DNA from: JAXGRD01 sp040766105
GTDB lineage: Bacteria; Bacillota; Clostridia; Peptostreptococcales; Anaerovoracaceae
Assembly (NCBI GenBank): GCA_040766105.1
Contig: JAXGRD010000003.1
Coordinates: 248,001 to 312,000, forward strand
DNA: 64,000 nucleotides
Direction: 5' to 3'
In this document: positions 50,729-59,562 of the stretch, piece by piece
Position numbering within the stretch: the first letter of the stretch is position 1
Layout of the letters: every line of letters starts with the position of its first letter
The notes under the pieces: model-generated
What the model was told of the DNA's origin: nothing
Databases searched by the model: none
The model's input: only the letters and a program-made list of their open reading frames with translations
Translations under genes and position numbers: made by a program

Positions 50729-51689
50729 TTTTTGCTTCTTCCTGGAAGCTCAAGTCAAACATAGCCTCAATATCGGGTATTTCCGTAATCAATCCTTGTT
50801 CCAGCATCCTTTCCGCAAGCTTTTCTACGCTTTGAATGTAAGCTTCATCAATTTCCCAGAACATCTCGATGTTCTCTACGGATACTTCCATAACTTCTTT
50901 TTCCGTTCCAAATTCTACGGACTTGTTAATCCACGCGTCCTTATCTTCATTGAGAAATTCTGTAGCCATTGCGTGAGACGTAACCAACTTTTGAATCTTC
51001 TCAGGGTCGTTCTTGATCATGTCCTCTGTGGTTATCATACAGCTGTTGATGATTCCGAAGCCATCCTTGTCATCGGGATAGAGGAGCACTCTTCCATAAC
51101 CTTCTGCAACCGCGATGGATGGATAGGGTTCACCGCTATAGAAAGCATCGATTTCTCCTTGTGCCAAAGCCTGTCCCATATCAAAGAAGTCAATTCTCAC
51201 AAGGGTGACATCCTTATCCGGATCCAAGCCTGCACCGGACAGTGTTTCGAGAAGGAGCAAGTGGTGCATGGTGCCCGGTACATACGCAATTCTCTTTCCC
51301 TTCAGATCTTTTGCTTCCTTTATATCCGAGTCCACTCCCACCACCAAGGCGGAACATTTGTTGGAAAGACCGGTGAGAATTTTGATGGGTTCTCCCTTGG
51401 ATGCCGCCGTAATGGCCGTTACCAAAGTTGTCCCGCACATGTCCACACTTCCGGCCATAAGAGCCGACTTCATATCTCCCGGGTTTGTGAAAGGCATTAC
51501 TTCTACCTTATCCTCTTCCCCCAGAAAAACTTCATAGAAAAACGGTGTGATGGTCTGGGCGGTTTTCCAAGTTGCCACCTTTGTATCATTAGGGGCACCC
51601 TCGTCCGCCTTCTGATCTTCTCCGTCACATGCTGTCAGTGCCATGACCAGCGCAATACAGAGAAACAGTAATATTCCCTTCTTTTTCAT
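50715..51689 (-). CDS. ABC transporter substrate-binding lipoprotein (NMT1/THI5-like)
   Basis: A 324-residue lipoprotein (lipobox ALTACDG). The mature part has NMT1/SsuA-type segments: VEVMPFTNPGDMKSALMAGSVDMCGTTLV (quoted in part), LKGKRIAYVPGTMHHLLLLETL, and GQALAQGEIDAFYSGEPYP. Relatives bind aliphatic sulfonates, nitrate, riboflavin or thiamine precursors. No riboswitch is apparent upstream, so vitamin specificity is not supported. Confidence 0.88.
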   Translation of the reverse strand: MKKKGILLFLCIALVMALTACDGEDQKADEGAPNDTKVATWKTAQTITPFFYEVFLGEEDKVEVMPFTNPGDMKSALMAGSVDMCGTTLVTAITAASKGEPIKILTGLSNKCSALVVGVDSDIKEAKDLKGKRIAYVPGTMHHLLLLETLSGAGLDPDKDVTLVRIDFFDMGQALAQGEIDAFYSGEPYPSIAVAEGYGRVLLYPDDKDGFGIINSCMITTEDMIKNDPEKIQKLVTSHAMATEFLNEDKDAWINKSVEFGTEKEVMEVSVENIEMFWEIDEAYIQSVEKLAERMLEQGLITEIPDIEAMFDLSFQEEAKNAIK

Positions 51690-52060
51690 CCTGCTTTGTC
51701 CCCCTTTATTAGATAAAGTCTAATATAAGGTTTATACTACCATACAGATGAAGGGAGAGCAATAGAAAATACCCTCATCTGGTCAATGAATCCAAAATCA
51801 TACAACTTAACCCAATGTTTTATATCAGACTTCACCGAATCTGCAGTGATGCCGGCTTAATTCAGCCCTTCCATTCATCAAAAAGTAGATAGGTGGAAAT
51901 CATTACCATTTACACCGGCTTAATCCTTTTATTTGAAGGTCAAAAAGTAGAAAGCGAGGTTGAGTGTTTAGTCAACCCCCGCTTTAGACTTACGCCACAT
52001 TTTATGGAGAAGATGATCCACATCCAATCGCGAAATTCTTGTTATATTAGACTTACCGCA
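51690..52060. other. Intergenic DNA with short diverged repeats
   Basis: No gene. It contains the ABC operon promoter region with a TTAGA-TAAAG-TCTAA palindrome (51709-51723). Repeated words recur at ~62-64 bp intervals: CCGGCTTAAT (51852, 51915), CAAAAAGTAGA (51879, 51941) and TTAGACTTAC (51985, 52047). These look like decayed copies of a small repeat; meaning unknown. Confidence 0.45.
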
Positions 52061-52068
52061 ATAGTACA

Positions 52069-53445
52069 AGTCAAGTCCAAAATGTGGTGTAAATTGCATT
52101 CGGTAAAAGTACTTAAGCAGCTTTTCGTAGTTCCGGTAAAAACTCATCTCGTTCCTCAAAGTACTCCCCCATGCTAAAGACTCTTGAGAGGGTGGACCAG
52201 TCATTGTGATGATCCATGAGAACCGCCCCCATGAGGCGAATCACCGATTCCACATTTGGAAACACTCTAATGACTTTTTCGCGCCTCCTGAGTTCCCCGT
52301 TTTCCCGCTCCAGTAAGTTTGAAGTACGTAGAGTGACTCTGTATCTTTCAGGTAAGCACATGATGTTTGTTGCGTCCTCAAACCCCTCATCCAGAGTTTC
52401 CATCGCAGCTTCTGCAAGCTCTCCATACTCTTTCATGATGTCCTTTTGCTTCCTCGCGCCCTCTAAGGTCGAGGCATTAAACATCTCTCGTAATTCCAGA
52501 CAAAGGCTTGTTTGATGTCGTTTTGGCGTTTTATCCAGAATGTTCCGGATGAAGTGAAACTGACATCTTTGCCAACCAACCCCTACCATTTCTTTGCGCA
52601 CGGCTGCCACCAATCCGGAGTGATCATCTGAAGTCACTATATCCACCCCACGTAGCCCTCTTGCCTTTAATTTCCGTAGAAACGTCCCCCAGTAATGCTC
52701 TGTTTCCCCTTCACAAACCTCAAACCCAAGAATCTCTTTTCGGCCATCTTTGTTGATTCCTAGTGCAATCATCAACCCTTTAGATCTAACGCAGTAATCC
52801 TCTCTTACCTTGAGATACAGAGCGTCGATGATGAGGAATGGATAGACTCCTTCCAGTGGTCTTGTATTGAACGCATGGACTGCTTCGTCCAACCCTTTGC
52901 ATAACTCGGAAACTGTTGATTTGGAAAATTTGTCCCGCAGAGTTTCCTCGTAATCTTTTCTACTTTGCGTGTAGAAACCCCCTGAACAACCATTTCCATC
53001 ATGGTGGTAATTAGGGCAGTCTCATTCCGTTGATAGTTCTCTAACATACTGCTATGAAACGGCTCATTGCGGTGCCTTGGCACGACTAGAGTCATCCTAC
53101 CGATCCGTGTCGTGACTTGGCGCTCTCTATAGCCATTCCGATAGTCTGTCCGTTCCTCGTTGCGTTCATAAGCAGATACTTTTAATTTTTCTTCTGATTC
53201 AGCCTGCAAAAACTGATTGAGAAGGCACTGTATGAGCAGGCCGAAGGCTTCTTCTCGCGATTTTGTGAAAAGCCCTGTAAAAAAGTCTTGTTCCAGTGTA
53301 AAATGTAGTTGAGTCATAACTTGCTCCTTTCGGTTTTGGGTGTTGATTTGGTAATTACGAGATGAGTTTTTACCTTGGAACTACGACTAATCTGCCAAAA
53401 TTCTTTTTTTAATTTACTAATTTACACCAGTATATGGACTCAATC
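52069..53445 (-). mobile_element. IS256-family insertion sequence with TIRs and TSD
   Basis: The ends are recognisable: 52069-52095 and 53419-53445 are 27-bp imperfect inverted repeats sharing GTCCA and TGGTGTAAATT, resembling the IS256 terminus. Both are flanked by the direct repeat ATAGTACA (52061-52068 and 53446-53453), the expected 8-bp target duplication. The element is 1377 bp and carries one transposase gene, frameshifted. It sits between the ABC operon and the end of the microcompartment operon and interrupts no gene. Confidence 0.88.
52113..53317 (-). pseudogene. IS256-family transposase with a single-base frameshift
   Basis: The N-terminal part (ATG at 53317; FTLEQDFFTGLFTKSREEAF, DYRNGYRERQ) runs to KITRKLCGTNF. 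The C-terminal part resumes in another frame at SKSTVSELCKGLDEAVHAF and continues through FLIIDALYLKVRED (first Asp), VTSDDHSGL (second Asp) and LERENGELRRREKVIRVFP to the stop at 52113. The break is at a run of four bases (52925-52928; TTTT on the coding strand) where five would restore the frame, so one T was probably lost. Programmed frameshifting is unlikely in IS256. Confidence 0.85.
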
Positions 53446-53580
53446 ATAGTACAATAGTCATACATCCACAGTTACAACAGATCACCCTAGATACAAGGGA
53501 AAACCGTGGATCAATAAGCATGTCTACATAGCCATAAGTCTAATATGGATGTTGACTAATTATTCTACCTATGCTGCAAC

Positions 53581-53616
53581 AAAAAAACGGCCGATGCGAT
53601 TGCCGGCCGTTTTTTC
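53581..53616 (-). terminator. Terminator of the microcompartment operon
   Basis: AAAACGGCCG / CGGCCGTTTT arms separated by GATGCGATTGC-type loop, with strong A/T runs, 7 bp past the last shell gene. Confidence 0.92.
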
Positions 53617-53622
53617 TTTGAC

Positions 53623-53913
53623 TTATTTTGCGTCCTTTTTGGGGGGAAGAATGTCTTCCACTTCTGCGTGGGGACGAGGAATTACGTGTACAGAGATCAG
53701 TTCTCCAACTCTCTGTGCTGCCGCAGCTCCTGCGTCTGTAGCTGCCTTAACGGCTCCTACATCACCTCTGACCATTACTGTTACCAGTCCGCCACCAACG
53801 AATTCTTTGCCGATCAGGTAAACGTTTGCTGCCTTTACCATTGCGTCAGCTGCTTCGATGGAACCAACCAATCCCTTTGTTTCGATCATTCCCAGTGCAT
53901 CATACTTAGTCAT
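53623..53913 (-). CDS. BMC-H shell protein (EutM/PduA/CutN type)
   Basis: A 96-residue single BMC-domain protein (ALGMIETKGLVGSIEAADAMVKAANV...FVGGGLVTVMVRGDVGAVKAATDAG, quoted in part) ending in HVIPRPHAEVEDILP. It forms hexamers that tile the facets and pore of the shell. It is the last gene of the operon. Confidence 0.95.
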   Translation of the reverse strand: MTKYDALGMIETKGLVGSIEAADAMVKAANVYLIGKEFVGGGLVTVMVRGDVGAVKAATDAGAAAAQRVGELISVHVIPRPHAEVEDILPPKKDAK

Positions 53914-53934
53914 TTTAAAATCCTCCTATTATAA

Positions 53935-54600
53935 TTATTTAACAATTTTAATCAACGATAACGAGTTTAGGTTCATAGCGTTTGCTTCTTCTGTATCTAT
54001 ATGACACTCCAGCGCCGATGCGTCTGTTGCCCTAACTATGACGTTTTTGTAAATGCCCCCTCTGGGGCCGTCCACCTCTATATCCACAATCTGTCCGTCC
54101 GTTACACCGTATTTTACGGCATCTGCAGGTGTCATGTGAATATGTCTCTGTGCGACGATCAAGCCTTCCTTCATCTGTACCGAGCCTTTTGGCCCAACCA
54201 GGGTCACCCCCGGGGTTCCGGCCAGATCACCGGATAGCTTGGAGGGAGCGGTGACACCCAATTTGAAACCGTCTCCGGTCAGGATTTCCACCTGTGTTTT
54301 ACTTCTCACCGGGCCTAGGACTCGAACCTTTTCTATGGCTCCCTTGGGACCGCAGATGGTCAAGGTCTCCTTGCAGGCATACTGTCCCGGCTGAGACAAG
54401 TCCTTGATTGGTGTCAAGGCATATCCCGGTCCGTAAAGTGCGTCCAAGTCTTCCTGTGAAAGGTGTAGGTGTCTGTTTGAAACTCCAACGGGAATGGTGT
54501 CTCCCGGACTTTCACACTCTGTGGAAGAGTCTGACATGTTTTCTTGGACAGCCTTCATGAGAAGATTCAGTACTGTCTCGTAGTTGTCCACTGGCATCAC
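53935..54600 (-). CDS. pduL: Phosphate acyltransferase, PduL type
   Basis: A 221-residue PduL with two beta-barrel metal-binding signatures, VGVSNRHLHLSQEDL and IVAQRHIHMTPADA. It converts acetyl-CoA plus phosphate to acetyl-phosphate and CoA, recycling CoA inside the compartment. The first ~20 residues (VDNYETVLNLLMKAVQENM) look like an encapsulation helix, followed by an acidic linker. It overlaps the aldehyde dehydrogenase gene by 4 bp. Confidence 0.92.
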   Translation of the reverse strand: MMPVDNYETVLNLLMKAVQENMSDSSTECESPGDTIPVGVSNRHLHLSQEDLDALYGPGYALTPIKDLSQPGQYACKETLTICGPKGAIEKVRVLGPVRSKTQVEILTGDGFKLGVTAPSKLSGDLAGTPGVTLVGPKGSVQMKEGLIVAQRHIHMTPADAVKYGVTDGQIVDIEVDGPRGGIYKNVIVRATDASALECHIDTEEANAMNLNSLSLIKIVK

Positions 54601-56360
54601 TCTCCCTTCATTGCCTTTACCATATCATCCACCATCTCGGTCAATTGTTCAAGGCTGACACCGCCGTCGGCCGGATCGTATTGATAATGGCTGTTTGGTG
54701 TTCCGCCGCCGCAACTGCCGCACGAAGCGCTGTAGTTGATGGGGGAAATCACTTCAGGCTGTTGAACAGCAGGTTGCGCTGCGGGTGTTGAAGTCTGGTT
54801 ACAGCTTCCGCTTCCGTTGGCAATCATTTCCGGAGAAATCTTGAAGTTTTTCACTGCTTCCTTTGCCAATCCTCCTGCCGGTGTACTGCAGCTGACCGGT
54901 GTCGCTGTGCAGGCCGCCACAGGTGCGGGGGTTGGTGCCGCTGTTTCGGGGGCATCGCATCCCATCAGCTCAGGATGATTAAATGTGGGGTCGTTCTCTG
55001 CCAATGTGCTGCAATCCTGTAGTCCGTATGCGACTCTCTTGATGTTGATTAAGTGTCTCGGCGTAACATTTTCCGAAACGGAGCTGCCGCCCCAGGTTCC
55101 GCATCCCAGTGTGAAGGATGGTACCAGCCCTGTGCTGGCGCCGGTGCCTCCCTGGCTGCTTCCCGTGTTCACCAGGATTCTGGATGCGGGTTTTACAGAG
55201 AACTCGTTGACGATGTTTCTATCCTCTGTGTGCAAGCTCATGGTGTGACCGATACCGTTTTGCAACAGCTTGATGCTCAGTTCACATGCTTCGTGCCAGT
55301 CTCTTACGGTGTAGAATCCCAATACGGTAGTCAATTTCTCATAGGAAAGGGGATTTCCTTCTCCCACACCGTGTTGTTCTCCGATGAGCACCTTGGTGTT
55401 CTCCGGAATGGTGAAGCCTGCCGCTACTGCAATCTTAAAGGGTGATCTTCCCACAAACTTTGCATTCATTGCGTGGCCGTTCTTGAAGAGCAGTTTGCAG
55501 ACTTTGTCGGTCTCTTCCTTCGTCATGAAGTATCCACCCTGCTTTTTGAACTCTGCCACAACTGCATCTCTGTTGACCTCTTCGCAGATAATGGACTGCT
55601 CTGAAGCGCAGATGGTGCCGTAGTCAAAAGTCTTGCTGGCCATGATGTTTCTCACTGCCTGCGGAACGATGGCCGATCTTTCGATGTAGGCCGGGGAGTT
55701 TCCCGCTCCCACTCCTAAGGCAGGTTTCCCTGCACTGTAGGATGCCTTTACCATTCCCGGACCGCCGGTTGCGATGATCATCTTCACTTCCTTGCAGTGC
55801 ATCAACTCATCTGTTGCCTGCATGGATGGCATGGAGATGCATCCGATGATATTGGCCGGTGCTCCGGCTTCCACTGCCGCATTGTACATCAGCTCTGCCG
55901 CTCTTCTCGTACACTTCGCTGCCGAAGGGTGGGGTGAGAAGATGATGGCATTACGGGATTTCAATGCGATGATGGATTTGAAGATTGCCGTTGATGTAGG
56001 ATTTGTGGAGGGAACGATTCCCATGAGCAGTCCTACCGGCTCTGCGATTTCAATGACCTTGTTGACAGGGTCTTCATTGATGACGCCCACTGTCTTCATA
56101 TCCTTGATTGCTTCATACAGGAGTCCCGATGCCATGTGATTCTTGTAGGCCTTATCCCTTACCTTACCGAAGCCGGTCTCCTCTACGGCCATCTTCGCCA
56201 GCTCAACGATGTTGGCCTCGGCGACTTTGACCATATTGCGCAATATTTTGTCGATTTGTTCTTCCGTGTAAGTGGCGATCTGTTCCGTCGCTATTTGACC
56301 TAGCCTGGTCAGATCTCTCACTTCCTGGATCGAGCGCAAGTCATAATCCATATGTTCCAT
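54597..56360 (-). CDS. Acetaldehyde dehydrogenase (acylating) with long Cys/Pro-rich tail
   Basis: A 587-residue EutE/CutF-like enzyme oxidising acetaldehyde to acetyl-CoA with NAD. The catalytic Cys is in YGTICASEQSI; cofactor motifs PSTNPTSTAIFKS and GGPGMVKASYSAGKPALGVG are visible. After the catalytic domain (about residue 446) comes an unusual ~140-residue tail with seven cysteines, Pro/Ala-rich stretches and a CGSCGGG motif. It ends in an amphipathic helix (VSLEQLTEMVDDMVKAM) typical of cargo encapsulation peptides. AAAGGAGAGG supports the ATG at 56360. Confidence 0.93.
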   Translation of the reverse strand: MEHMDYDLRSIQEVRDLTRLGQIATEQIATYTEEQIDKILRNMVKVAEANIVELAKMAVEETGFGKVRDKAYKNHMASGLLYEAIKDMKTVGVINEDPVNKVIEIAEPVGLLMGIVPSTNPTSTAIFKSIIALKSRNAIIFSPHPSAAKCTRRAAELMYNAAVEAGAPANIIGCISMPSMQATDELMHCKEVKMIIATGGPGMVKASYSAGKPALGVGAGNSPAYIERSAIVPQAVRNIMASKTFDYGTICASEQSIICEEVNRDAVVAEFKKQGGYFMTKEETDKVCKLLFKNGHAMNAKFVGRSPFKIAVAAGFTIPENTKVLIGEQHGVGEGNPLSYEKLTTVLGFYTVRDWHEACELSIKLLQNGIGHTMSLHTEDRNIVNEFSVKPASRILVNTGSSQGGTGASTGLVPSFTLGCGTWGGSSVSENVTPRHLINIKRVAYGLQDCSTLAENDPTFNHPELMGCDAPETAAPTPAPVAACTATPVSCSTPAGGLAKEAVKNFKISPEMIANGSGSCNQTSTPAAQPAVQQPEVISPINYSASCGSCGGGTPNSHYQYDPADGGVSLEQLTEMVDDMVKAMKGE

Positions 56361-56374
56361 GTGTTGCCTCTCCT

Positions 56375-56968
56375 TTAGTTCTTAGTGTAGTATTTTTTAA
56401 ACTCTTCCAGCAGCTTACCCTTGTTTGCTTCAGAAATGGTTCTTCCCAAGATGCCGAAATCACTGTATTCTCTGGCCAATTGTCTCAGTTCTACGACCCT
56501 TCCTGCCTTCAATGTTGTCAGACCTTCGTCCACTCCCTGCGCCTTCATAATCTTGTCAACGGACTTCTTGCTTAGCTTTTCTCCTGTGGTTTCCTTTACG
56601 GTCACCGCCTTTGGTTCCTGAGCAAGAATCGGTTTTGTCTCCACAATGGGTTCGTCCTCTTCCTGCGGGTCTTCCGGGTCGTCGTCGGGAATCAGTTTAG
56701 GAAGGATCAATCCATCCAGTTCCTGATGCGGTCTTGGAATCACGTGCTGGGAAACCAAGGTCGCACCGGGGATTCTCTCCACTGCAGCGGCTCCCGCATC
56801 CACCGATGCCTTGACTGCTGCCACATCTCCGGAAACGGTGATGGTCACCAGTCCGCCGCCGACGAAAGCTCTGTCTATGAGGGTAACTTCCGCTGCCTTT
56901 AGCATTGCGTCCGCACACTCGATTGCCGGCAAAAGACCTTTTGTCTCTATAAATCCGATTGCTTTCAT
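56375..56968 (-). CDS. BMC-domain shell protein with a C-terminal extension
   Basis: A 197-residue protein. Residues 1-90 are a BMC domain (AIGFIETKGLLPAIECADAM..., HVIPRPHQELDGLIL). An acidic linker (PDDDPEDPQEEDEP) follows, then a ~70-residue helical domain (KSVDKIMKAQGVDEGLTTL, RVVELRQLAREYSDFGILG, ANKGKLLEEFKKYY). EutK and some GRM-type shell proteins carry C-terminal add-on domains, but I do not recognise this one. It may tether cargo or nucleic acid on the lumen side. Confidence 0.88.
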   Translation of the reverse strand: MKAIGFIETKGLLPAIECADAMLKAAEVTLIDRAFVGGGLVTITVSGDVAAVKASVDAGAAAVERIPGATLVSQHVIPRPHQELDGLILPKLIPDDDPEDPQEEDEPIVETKPILAQEPKAVTVKETTGEKLSKKSVDKIMKAQGVDEGLTTLKAGRVVELRQLAREYSDFGILGRTISEANKGKLLEEFKKYYTKN

Positions 56969-56984
56969 TTACTTCCTCCTGACT

Positions 56985-57644
56985 TTAGTAAGTTGCGTAG
57001 AACACCTTTACCATTCCGTCTGCACTGAACACGACCTTGGATCCGTTTTGGATAAACAGGGAATCTCCCTGACGAGCCGTGTATGGCTTTCCATCGATGG
57101 TTACTGTGATGGCACCGCTTACTACGTAATAGATTTCTTCACACTGTACATCCCAGTCGAAGGTACAGTTGTTGATGGTCATGAACCCGGCATTCATGGA
57201 GGACTTGTCCCCGCTGCCGATGAGTTCCTGATACATCACCTTGCCGTCATCTGCCGGAACGCCTGTTTCCAGGATATCCATCTTGACGGAGTTGCCTCGG
57301 ATTACTTTGAATCCCGAAGGATCGTATTCCGCCTGATACGGTGTGGCAGGTGCTGCGCATCCTCCCTGTCCGCCTGATGTCTCATCAAACATGCCCTTGA
57401 ACATTCCCTGTGCCGCCAGTGTTTTCATCGCATTGTATATCATGTCGCTGCTCAGGGGGTCACCACTTTGTACGGAGGCTCCGCCGCCGGTACAGCACTG
57501 CGGTTTGTCACAAAACTCCATTCCATGGGCTGCTGCAGCATCTCTTGCTGCTGGTGTCACGATTGTGTCGCAATCCAGATAAATCTCCTTCTTGCCCTTT
57601 TTTGCCAGCGCTTCTACAGCCTCTGTGCAAATCAATTTCTTCAT
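56985..57644 (-). CDS. eutQ: EutQ-like cupin protein
   Basis: A 219-residue protein with an N-terminal ~100-residue EutQ-type segment (ending in a G/A-rich linker) and a C-terminal cupin (MTINNCTFDWDVQCEEIYYVVSGAITVTIDGKPYTARQGDSLFIQNGSKV, quoted in part). EutQ has been linked to acetate kinase activity and shell assembly in ethanolamine compartments. It contains a CCTGGG Cys motif in the linker region. Confidence 0.85.
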   Translation of the reverse strand: MKKLICTEAVEALAKKGKKEIYLDCDTIVTPAARDAAAAHGMEFCDKPQCCTGGGASVQSGDPLSSDMIYNAMKTLAAQGMFKGMFDETSGGQGGCAAPATPYQAEYDPSGFKVIRGNSVKMDILETGVPADDGKVMYQELIGSGDKSSMNAGFMTINNCTFDWDVQCEEIYYVVSGAITVTIDGKPYTARQGDSLFIQNGSKVVFSADGMVKVFYATY

Positions 57645-57665
57645 CTTTTCACACCCTTTCCTATC

Positions 57666-58214
57666 TTACATTAACGAAGGTATCAATCTCTCTGATGGAG
57701 AAGGTATGACTTCCGCATTGACCAGAAGGCCCTTCTCTTTTGCGATCTCTATTCCTGAATCTATCCCCGCATTGACTGCTGCTACATCACCGGTAAAGGT
57801 GAAATATGCTTTTCCGCCGATTCCGTTGCCCAACCGCAGTTCGATGGGTTCCAATTCCGCTGCCTTTAGAATGGCATCTGCTGCAACGATCATGGTTGCG
57901 ATGGAGAAGGATTCCATAATCCCTACTGCTTGGATTCGTTCCGGCATAGTGGCTCCTGTAATGGCAGGAAATACATCCGGGTTTACATTGGGAATGATGA
58001 TGGAATCCACGAAGTACTCTCCGGCTTCCTTCTCTCCCACCTGCACTGCGTTTTCCACCGATGCCACATCCCCGTGAACGATGGCGATGTATTTGCCGGG
58101 GCAGGAAGACACTGCTGTCACAATTTCCACTTCCGATATTTTCACCATTTGGTCCGCCGTATATATGCCGCGGGCAATGCTTGTAAACTCAACCATTCCG
58201 ATTGCTTTTTCCAT
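57666..58214 (-). CDS. BMC-T shell protein with Fe-S pore cysteine (PduT-like)
   Basis: A 182-residue protein made of two tandem BMC domains (AIGMVEFTSIARGIYTADQM...; AVGIMESFSIATMIVAADAI...). Cys38 lies in SSCPGKYIA, the position at which PduT trimers hold a [4Fe-4S] cluster in the central pore. The next gene upstream encodes a PduS-like flavoprotein, so the two could pass electrons across the shell. Confidence 0.88.
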   Translation of the reverse strand: MEKAIGMVEFTSIARGIYTADQMVKISEVEIVTAVSSCPGKYIAIVHGDVASVENAVQVGEKEAGEYFVDSIIIPNVNPDVFPAITGATMPERIQAVGIMESFSIATMIVAADAILKAAELEPIELRLGNGIGGKAYFTFTGDVAAVNAGIDSGIEIAKEKGLLVNAEVIPSPSERLIPSLM

Positions 58215-58215
58215 A

Positions 58216-59544
58216 TTACTTCCTCCTTATGGCGATATATCCGTCTTCAATGCCTGTGACGATGCCGTCTATTGCCGAGTGGATATTCGCTCCCAAGTTG
58301 CCCTCAGGCACCTGTCCGATCATCTGACCGGCTTTGACCTCCTGCTGAAGTGCTACAATGGGTTGGGTGGGAGCTCCTACATTCTGTCTGGTAGAAACTC
58401 TGATCTCCCGAGGATGCACCGTATCTTCCGACATTGGTGCTGCCTGATCCCACTGTCTCAGTCCCAATCTGGCAATGAGTCGCTTGCTGGGAACTTGCCG
58501 ATAGCTTCGGGCATCTCTGGCTTCCCACTGGGAATCTGTAGGCTTGTATTTCACTCCGTCCTTGAGGAGCATGTCCCTAAAGTAGTTGTTTGCCGCTTTT
58601 GGGAAGAGCTCAGCCGGACAGGCGAAGAGTTCACATAAGTTGCACTGACAGCATAGCTGGGCTCGCTTCTGGCCTTCCACATCTTCCACCCCGTAGTTTA
58701 GAATCCGCATGGTCTTGTGGGGTTCCAGATGATGGCCGAGAAGATATCTGGGACACAGGTCCGTACACATCCTGCACTGTTCACAGGTGGCGCGGTTGAT
58801 CTTCTTGCTCTGCTCCATGGTTGCCGTCTTCTTACGGATGAGGGGATGGTCTTCCGGCAACAGGATGAATCCTTTGTTCTTCTTGGTTACATAGCCGTCT
58901 GTTTCCTTCATCACCGGTCCCATCATGGGGCCGCCGTCGATGACCGCATATCCCGTCAAATCCTCTATGCCCGAGAGACGAATTACATCTATGATGGGGG
59001 TCCCCACCGGTACCTTCACCGTAATTGGGTTGGGCACCTCTCCTGTGATTGTGATGTATTTCTCTGTTACCGCTTTGTTGTTTCCCGCGTGATATATGTT
59101 CAGAGCGGTCTCAGAGTTGATGACAACGCATCCCACCTGAATGGGTATTCCCGCTTCGGGAACCACTCTTCCCGTCACCTCGTAGACCAGAACCTGCTCA
59201 TCTCCCATGGGGTAAGTGTCCGTCAATGTCTTGATTTCCACCGCATTTTCCAGGCCGAGGGCTTGAATGCGCTCTCCCAGAAGAAGCACCACATCCTTAT
59301 GTTTTCCCTTGATTCCAATGACTGCTTTTTTCGCCCCTACCAGTTGTCCTGCCATGTGGAAGCCTTTGATGATTTCATCCGGGTACACTGCCATCAATTG
59401 CTGGTCCACTCTTAACAGTGGTTCACATTCGGCTCCGTTTAGGATGATATATTCCGCCTCTGCCGCCAACTTTGCATGGGTGGGGAAGCCCGCTCCCCCT
59501 GCACCGATGACACCGGCTTCTTTTATCAAGTCAAGTAAATTCAT
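58216..59544 (-). CDS. PduS-like Fe-S flavoprotein (RnfC family)
   Basis: A 442-residue protein. It starts with a flavin/NADH-binding glycine motif (VIGAGGAGFPTHAKL), then an SLBB-type domain, then two 4Fe-4S motifs (CEQCRMCTDLCP and CCQCNLCELFACP), and a C-terminal lipoyl-like/RnfC end (VKAGQMIGQVPEGNLGANIHS). In Pdu compartments PduS reduces cob(III/II)alamin. In this B12-independent lyase compartment it more likely serves redox balance through the PduT-like pore. Confidence 0.9.
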   Translation of the reverse strand: MNLLDLIKEAGVIGAGGAGFPTHAKLAAEAEYIILNGAECEPLLRVDQQLMAVYPDEIIKGFHMAGQLVGAKKAVIGIKGKHKDVVLLLGERIQALGLENAVEIKTLTDTYPMGDEQVLVYEVTGRVVPEAGIPIQVGCVVINSETALNIYHAGNNKAVTEKYITITGEVPNPITVKVPVGTPIIDVIRLSGIEDLTGYAVIDGGPMMGPVMKETDGYVTKKNKGFILLPEDHPLIRKKTATMEQSKKINRATCEQCRMCTDLCPRYLLGHHLEPHKTMRILNYGVEDVEGQKRAQLCCQCNLCELFACPAELFPKAANNYFRDMLLKDGVKYKPTDSQWEARDARSYRQVPSKRLIARLGLRQWDQAAPMSEDTVHPREIRVSTRQNVGAPTQPIVALQQEVKAGQMIGQVPEGNLGANIHSAIDGIVTGIEDGYIAIRRK

Positions 59545-59562
59545 TACTTTTTCTCCTGTTGA

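Noticed and set aside
51690..52060. CRISPR-like or riboswitch element in the ABC leader
   Set aside because: The repeats are only two copies, diverged and unevenly spaced, and no TPP, FMN or cobalamin aptamer core is visible.
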